The translations under genes and the position numbers were made by a program. Positions 61,210 to 64,000 of a stretch of DNA of 64,000 nt are shown here, piece by piece. The DNA comes from Rhabdophis nuchalis (taxonomy: Eukaryota > Chordata > Lepidosauria > Squamata > Natricidae), in the NCBI GenBank assembly GCA_039707465.1, contig CM077643.1, forward strand, positions 242,566,167-242,630,166, read 5' to 3'. Below the pieces are notes generated by a model. That model saw only the letters and a program-made list of their open reading frames with translations, was not told the origin of the DNA and searched no databases. Within the stretch, counting starts at the first letter, position 1. Each line of letters starts with the position of its first letter.

Positions 61210-61512
61210 TGTTGGATTAGACAAAGGAGTCCGACTCAGGCATGGTCAATCAACAGGAACATTTATTCAGCAACTATTTACAATACACTAGAATCACTAC
61301 TGGCAAGGCTTCCCCGTCTGACAGCCCTTTATATAGGCTTTCAGACAGGAACCCTTGCAGCAAGCTAGCGGCAACATTGTATCTATTTTCTAGACAGTCT
61401 CCTGCCAGCTGCGTCTTAGCCAATCAGACGCGGCTACCGGCTCCGTTCTGGAATGTGGTGATTCAGAGTTCACCAGACTTGCTGGCACTGTTGTAGACCT
61501 GAGGACTTAACA
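61210..61512 (-). mobile_element. solo LTR with 5-bp target duplication
   Basis: It starts TGTTGGATTAG and ends GAGGACTTAACA (TG/CA ends), with perfect 5-bp duplications AAGAT at 61205-61209 and 61513-61517. On the minus strand it has a CCAAT-like ATTGGCT (reverse of 61420-61426), a TATA box CCTATATAAAGG (61326-61337), and an AATAAA signal (61262-61267), in promoter-to-polyadenylation order. 303 bp, without internal genes. The length and 5-bp duplication fit a Ty3/gypsy-type or similar LTR element, but this is inference. Confidence 0.88.
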
Positions 61513-61517
61513 AAGAT

Positions 61518-61855
61518 AGCCCCCAAATCTTTGGGTTTCTAAGGAATAACAGAATGCATTGCAACATGAGCTAGTCCCTGCTTTGTGGGATGCCCCATAG
61601 CGGCAACAACTCAAAAATATGTACCAAACAGATCCACTGCAGCATTTTAGTGGTTATATCCACTGGTTAACTTATTGTCGTAATTTAATTTCTTTCCCAT
61701 TTCTTTACCAGCAATGGCCATTGCAGGAGTCCGTAATTTTTCACTCATGTCTTCCATCAATGTCTGTGTATGCGTGCCATGGGAAGCCTAGGACAAGCTC
61801 CAATGTTCCACTCTGGGTCACATGACCAGGAGGGAGGAGCCTTAGAATGGAAAAG
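61518..61855. other. unassigned sequence
   Basis: No gene or repeat recognised. Confidence 0.35.
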
Positions 61856-61856
61856 T

Positions 61857-61922
61857 CAGCCGCCCTGGGTCCTCTGTGGAGAAGGGTGGGATATAAATGT
61901 AATTTAAAAAAAAAAAAAAAAA
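61857..61922 (+). mobile_element. L2-like LINE 3' tail only
   Basis: GCCGCCCTGGGTCCTCTGTG, GAGAAGGGTGGGATATAAAT and poly-A. A minimal 5'-truncated copy. Confidence 0.75.
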
Positions 61923-62300
61923 GCAGCATTCCGAGCAGCTGCCCCTGGACTGATCCAACCTACTCTTTATTTTTCTTCAGCTGTCTTATCTCTCTGCACC
62001 AAATTTAGTTCAGCTCTGTTCTATTTTTGGAGAGCTATCTTGCTAAGAGATTGATAGACATCTAACCCTTTTTATATAATTTCTTTCCAACATTGCACTG
62101 GATCAGAAAGAATATGAGGAATGTTGAAATAAAGTTTCATTTGATAAACATCTTTCGCCCCTATGCTTCATATTGTACATTATAAAAAAGGAGTGTACAG
62201 GCTTGTATAAGATGGCACCAATATACTACTAAAATTGTCAGGTCTGAAACCTTTAACTGGGCAAAACAGTACTTCATAGGGCAACCATTTTTGAACTAAG
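61923..62300. other. unassigned sequence
   Basis: No gene or repeat recognised. Confidence 0.35.
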
Positions 62301-62304
62301 GTAT

Positions 62305-62537
62305 CTCAAATAGCAGTAGCACTTAGACTTATATACTACTTCATAGTGCTTTGCAGCCCTCTCTAAGTGATTTACACAGTCAGCCTATTGCCCCCAAACA
62401 ATATGGCTCCTCATTATAGCCACCATGGAAGTATGGAAGGCTGAGTCAATCTTGAGCCGGTGAGAATCGAACTCCTGGCTTTTAGCAGAATTAGCCTACA
62501 ATATTGCATTCTAACCACTCCGCCACCATAACTCAAA
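62305..62537 (-). mobile_element. Sauria-type SINE
   Basis: ATAGCAGTAGCACTTAGACT tail in reverse, GCAGCCCTCTCTAAGTGATT, CCCCCAAACAATATGGCTCC and a head CTCCGCCACCATAACTCA. Diverged but nearly complete. Confidence 0.88.
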
Positions 62538-62647
62538 TAGGCTAACTTAGAGAATGCATCCAAAATCCAGAATCCATGATTCTCATGGGAATGGAATTTG
62601 GTAAATTCCATTCCCAAATTGCCAAATTGCCATACTACTGCCTAGAG

Positions 62648-62786
62648 CAGGGGTGTCATCACAGCATCGTTACGTGGCATATCACGACTTCTTCCCCCTT
62701 CGCTAAACCAGGCATGGGCATGGCCAGTGCATGATGCATCCGGTTCACAGGCTGTGAGTTTGCCCCCCCCGTCCCCCCCACCCATG
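62648..62786. mobile_element. hAT MITE (TGTCA ends), partly decayed
   Basis: It starts CAGGGGTGTCATCACAGCAT and carries GATGCATCCGGTTCACAGGC and GTGAGTTTG, the interior of the family at 22227-22351. The right end is degraded into C runs and CACCCATG. The flanks GCCTAGAG (62640-62647) and GCGTAGAG (62787-62794) match at 7 of 8. The right flank is also the left flank of the next MITE. Confidence 0.75.
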
Positions 62787-62794
62787 GCGTAGAG

Positions 62795-62908
62795 CAGGGG
62801 TTCCCAAACTTGGCAATTTGAAGACTTGTGGACTTCTCCAGAACTGGCTGGAGAATTCTGGGAGTTGAAGTCCACAAGTCTTCAAGTTGCCAAGTTTGGG
62901 AACCCCTG
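62795..62908. mobile_element. palindromic hAT MITE sharing a target site
   Basis: CAGGGGTTCCCAAACTTGGC at the left and GCCAAGTTTGGGAACCCCTG at the right. The flanks GCGTAGAG (62787-62794) and GCCTAGAG (62909-62916) match at 7 of 8. Same family as 21866-22000. 114 bp, with part of the core deleted. Confidence 0.9.
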
Positions 62909-62916
62909 GCCTAGAG

Positions 62917-63175
62917 GTTTAATAAACCAGTCCTGCCTTAGTCCTCCAGAGGGCAGTAGACCAGTTCCACCATTGGTTTCCAAAGGGTAGTTGGCTGCAA
63001 TTAAGCCAACAGGAAGCTGGAAGTCACTCTCTTCACTTTCATACAAATAACCACCTGTATGCTATTACATGACCAACACTATTTTGTATTATTCAATATT
63101 ATGTCAATTTGTCTTACCATCAAGCCCCAAAAACTATCACTGGCTCTTCTGCTCTCCATACACCATAGTTATACC
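62917..63175. other. unassigned sequence
   Basis: No gene or repeat recognised. Confidence 0.35.
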
Positions 63176-63179
63176 CCAT

Positions 63180-63395
63180 CCATCACTTTCTTCTCCCTGT
63201 CTCCTCCTCCTCCCTACCTCCTTTCTTCCCTCTGTCATCCTCCTCTTCCCTCCTCCCCCATCCTCTCTCTTTCTCCTCTCTTCCCTTTCCACTCCTTCTT
63301 TCTCTCCTCCTCTTCCCCCTCCTCTACCCTCTCTCCTAACCCTCTCTTCTTCCTCTTACCTCTCTCCTCTCTTCCGCACTCTTCATCTCATTATA
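63180..63395. repeat. polypyrimidine tract
   Basis: About 215 bases of CT-rich non-periodic sequence, like the tract at 31430-31672. The downstream flank (TGGTGTATTTCAGCATCTGA) differs from that of the first tract. Ser/Pro/Leu-rich frames over it are artefacts. Confidence 0.9.
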
Positions 63396-64000
63396 TGGTG
63401 TATTTCAGCATCTGAGTGGTCTCCATTTAATGTTGATGGTGTTAGTAATTTCATTTCAATAAACATCTTTCATATTAATAATTTTAACATATATCCTCCT
63501 TTTAGTAAAAAAAAAAAAAAAGTAGGCATATATAGCAATTATATTTTTAAGAACTTTCTTCCAAAATTATTACGAGGTTTTGTCTTCTTGTTGTTACGAA
63601 TCAGTCTGAGGTCCAAGGAGAGATCTGCCGACATCTCATTTTCATTCAAGGGTTCTTGTTTAGCTACTGAGACAGAACTGATCCAAACCCCCCAATGAAC
63701 ATCAAGAGCATCATGAGATTTTTCAGGCAGCCCGGGTGGCCCACCACACGCAGATTAAGAAATATTGCTTGCAATATGCCAGGAAGGAGGAAATAGCATT
63801 GTCACTACAGGGACACATCTCCTTCTGTCTTAGAGATTCCTGAGGCAAGTTGTTAGTCAGTAAACAGAGATCACCATCAAGCCTTGGACAATTGGAAGCG
63901 ACAACAATAAAGGTTTGTAAATGCTGCTCTATCAGCTAATGTTAAAGAAAAACAAACAAAAAACATTACTGAATGTGTATCCGTTGCTGCAGTTTCTTAC
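63396..64000. other. unassigned sequence
   Basis: It has a poly-A at 63508-63522. No element or gene is recognised up to the window end. A 209-codon frame running in from the polypyrimidine tract (63069-63698) has no known domain. Confidence 0.35.

Overview
The window looks like repeat-rich, non-coding DNA from a squamate reptile, most likely a snake. The evidence is the mix of elements. There are tRNA-derived SINEs of the Sauria type that end in (CTATTG)n, several other tRNA-headed SINEs (one with a CR1-like tail), and many 5'-truncated L2-like LINEs. There are also CR1, Rex1-like, R4/Dong-like and L1-type elements, and dense non-autonomous hAT transposons. Several LINE 3' ends run directly into microsatellites. 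I recognise no host protein-coding exon, no functional tRNA or rRNA gene and no CRISPR array. Every protein-like reading frame I could name belongs to a transposable element. Family names rest on remembered family features, not on a database search.

Layout. 0-9.3 kb is a set of nested insertions: a Sauria SINE split by a hAT element that itself holds a palindromic MITE and a CR1; a truncated L2; a CR1-tailed SINE split by a 1.6-kb hAT element; and a hAT element split by an L1-ORF1-only retrotransposon. 9.6-16.6 kb is mostly unassigned, with scattered hAT, Tc1-like and CR1 copies. 16.6-19.8 kb holds a 666-bp inverted duplication, an L2 fragment and a foldback transposon. 20-30 kb is mostly unassigned sequence with hAT MITEs, two of them inserted side by side at one target, and one solo LTR. 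30.2-31.2 kb is an R4/Dong-like fragment between TAA-type repeats. 32.5-34 kb is a Tc1-like MITE filled with CR1, L2 and SINE insertions. 34.9-38.2 kb holds a hAT element with an LTR inside it, followed by an L2 copy with an uninterrupted 710-codon reading frame that includes the whole reverse transcriptase. 40.3-44.6 kb has two more copies of the same LTR, one split by a second L1-ORF1-only element with an intact ORF1. 45.8-47.8 kb has a Rex1-like endonuclease fragment fused to a LINE tail and two related LINE relics. 50-64 kb is a scatter of L2, hAT, Tc1/mariner, Rex1-like, LTR and SINE copies in unassigned sequence.

How the parts relate. The autonomous-type proteins seen (L2 reverse transcriptase, L1 ORF1 protein, Rex1-like RT tail, R4/Dong endonuclease, Tc1 transposase tail) are the kinds of enzyme that mobilise the rest. 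The L2 copy at 36.0-38.2 kb and the L1 ORF1 at 43.1-44.1 kb are the only long intact reading frames. The most interesting signals are: (1) a HAL1-like family, present as two copies bounded by target-site duplications, that carries L1 ORF1 but no ORF2 and has a 5' hairpin kept in structure though not in sequence; (2) two loci where successive hAT elements landed in the same 8-bp target, and a target consensus of nnnTAnnn across 16 of 21 hAT sites; (3) a 666-bp near-perfect inverted duplication; and (4) the R4/Dong-like remnant inside TAA repeats.
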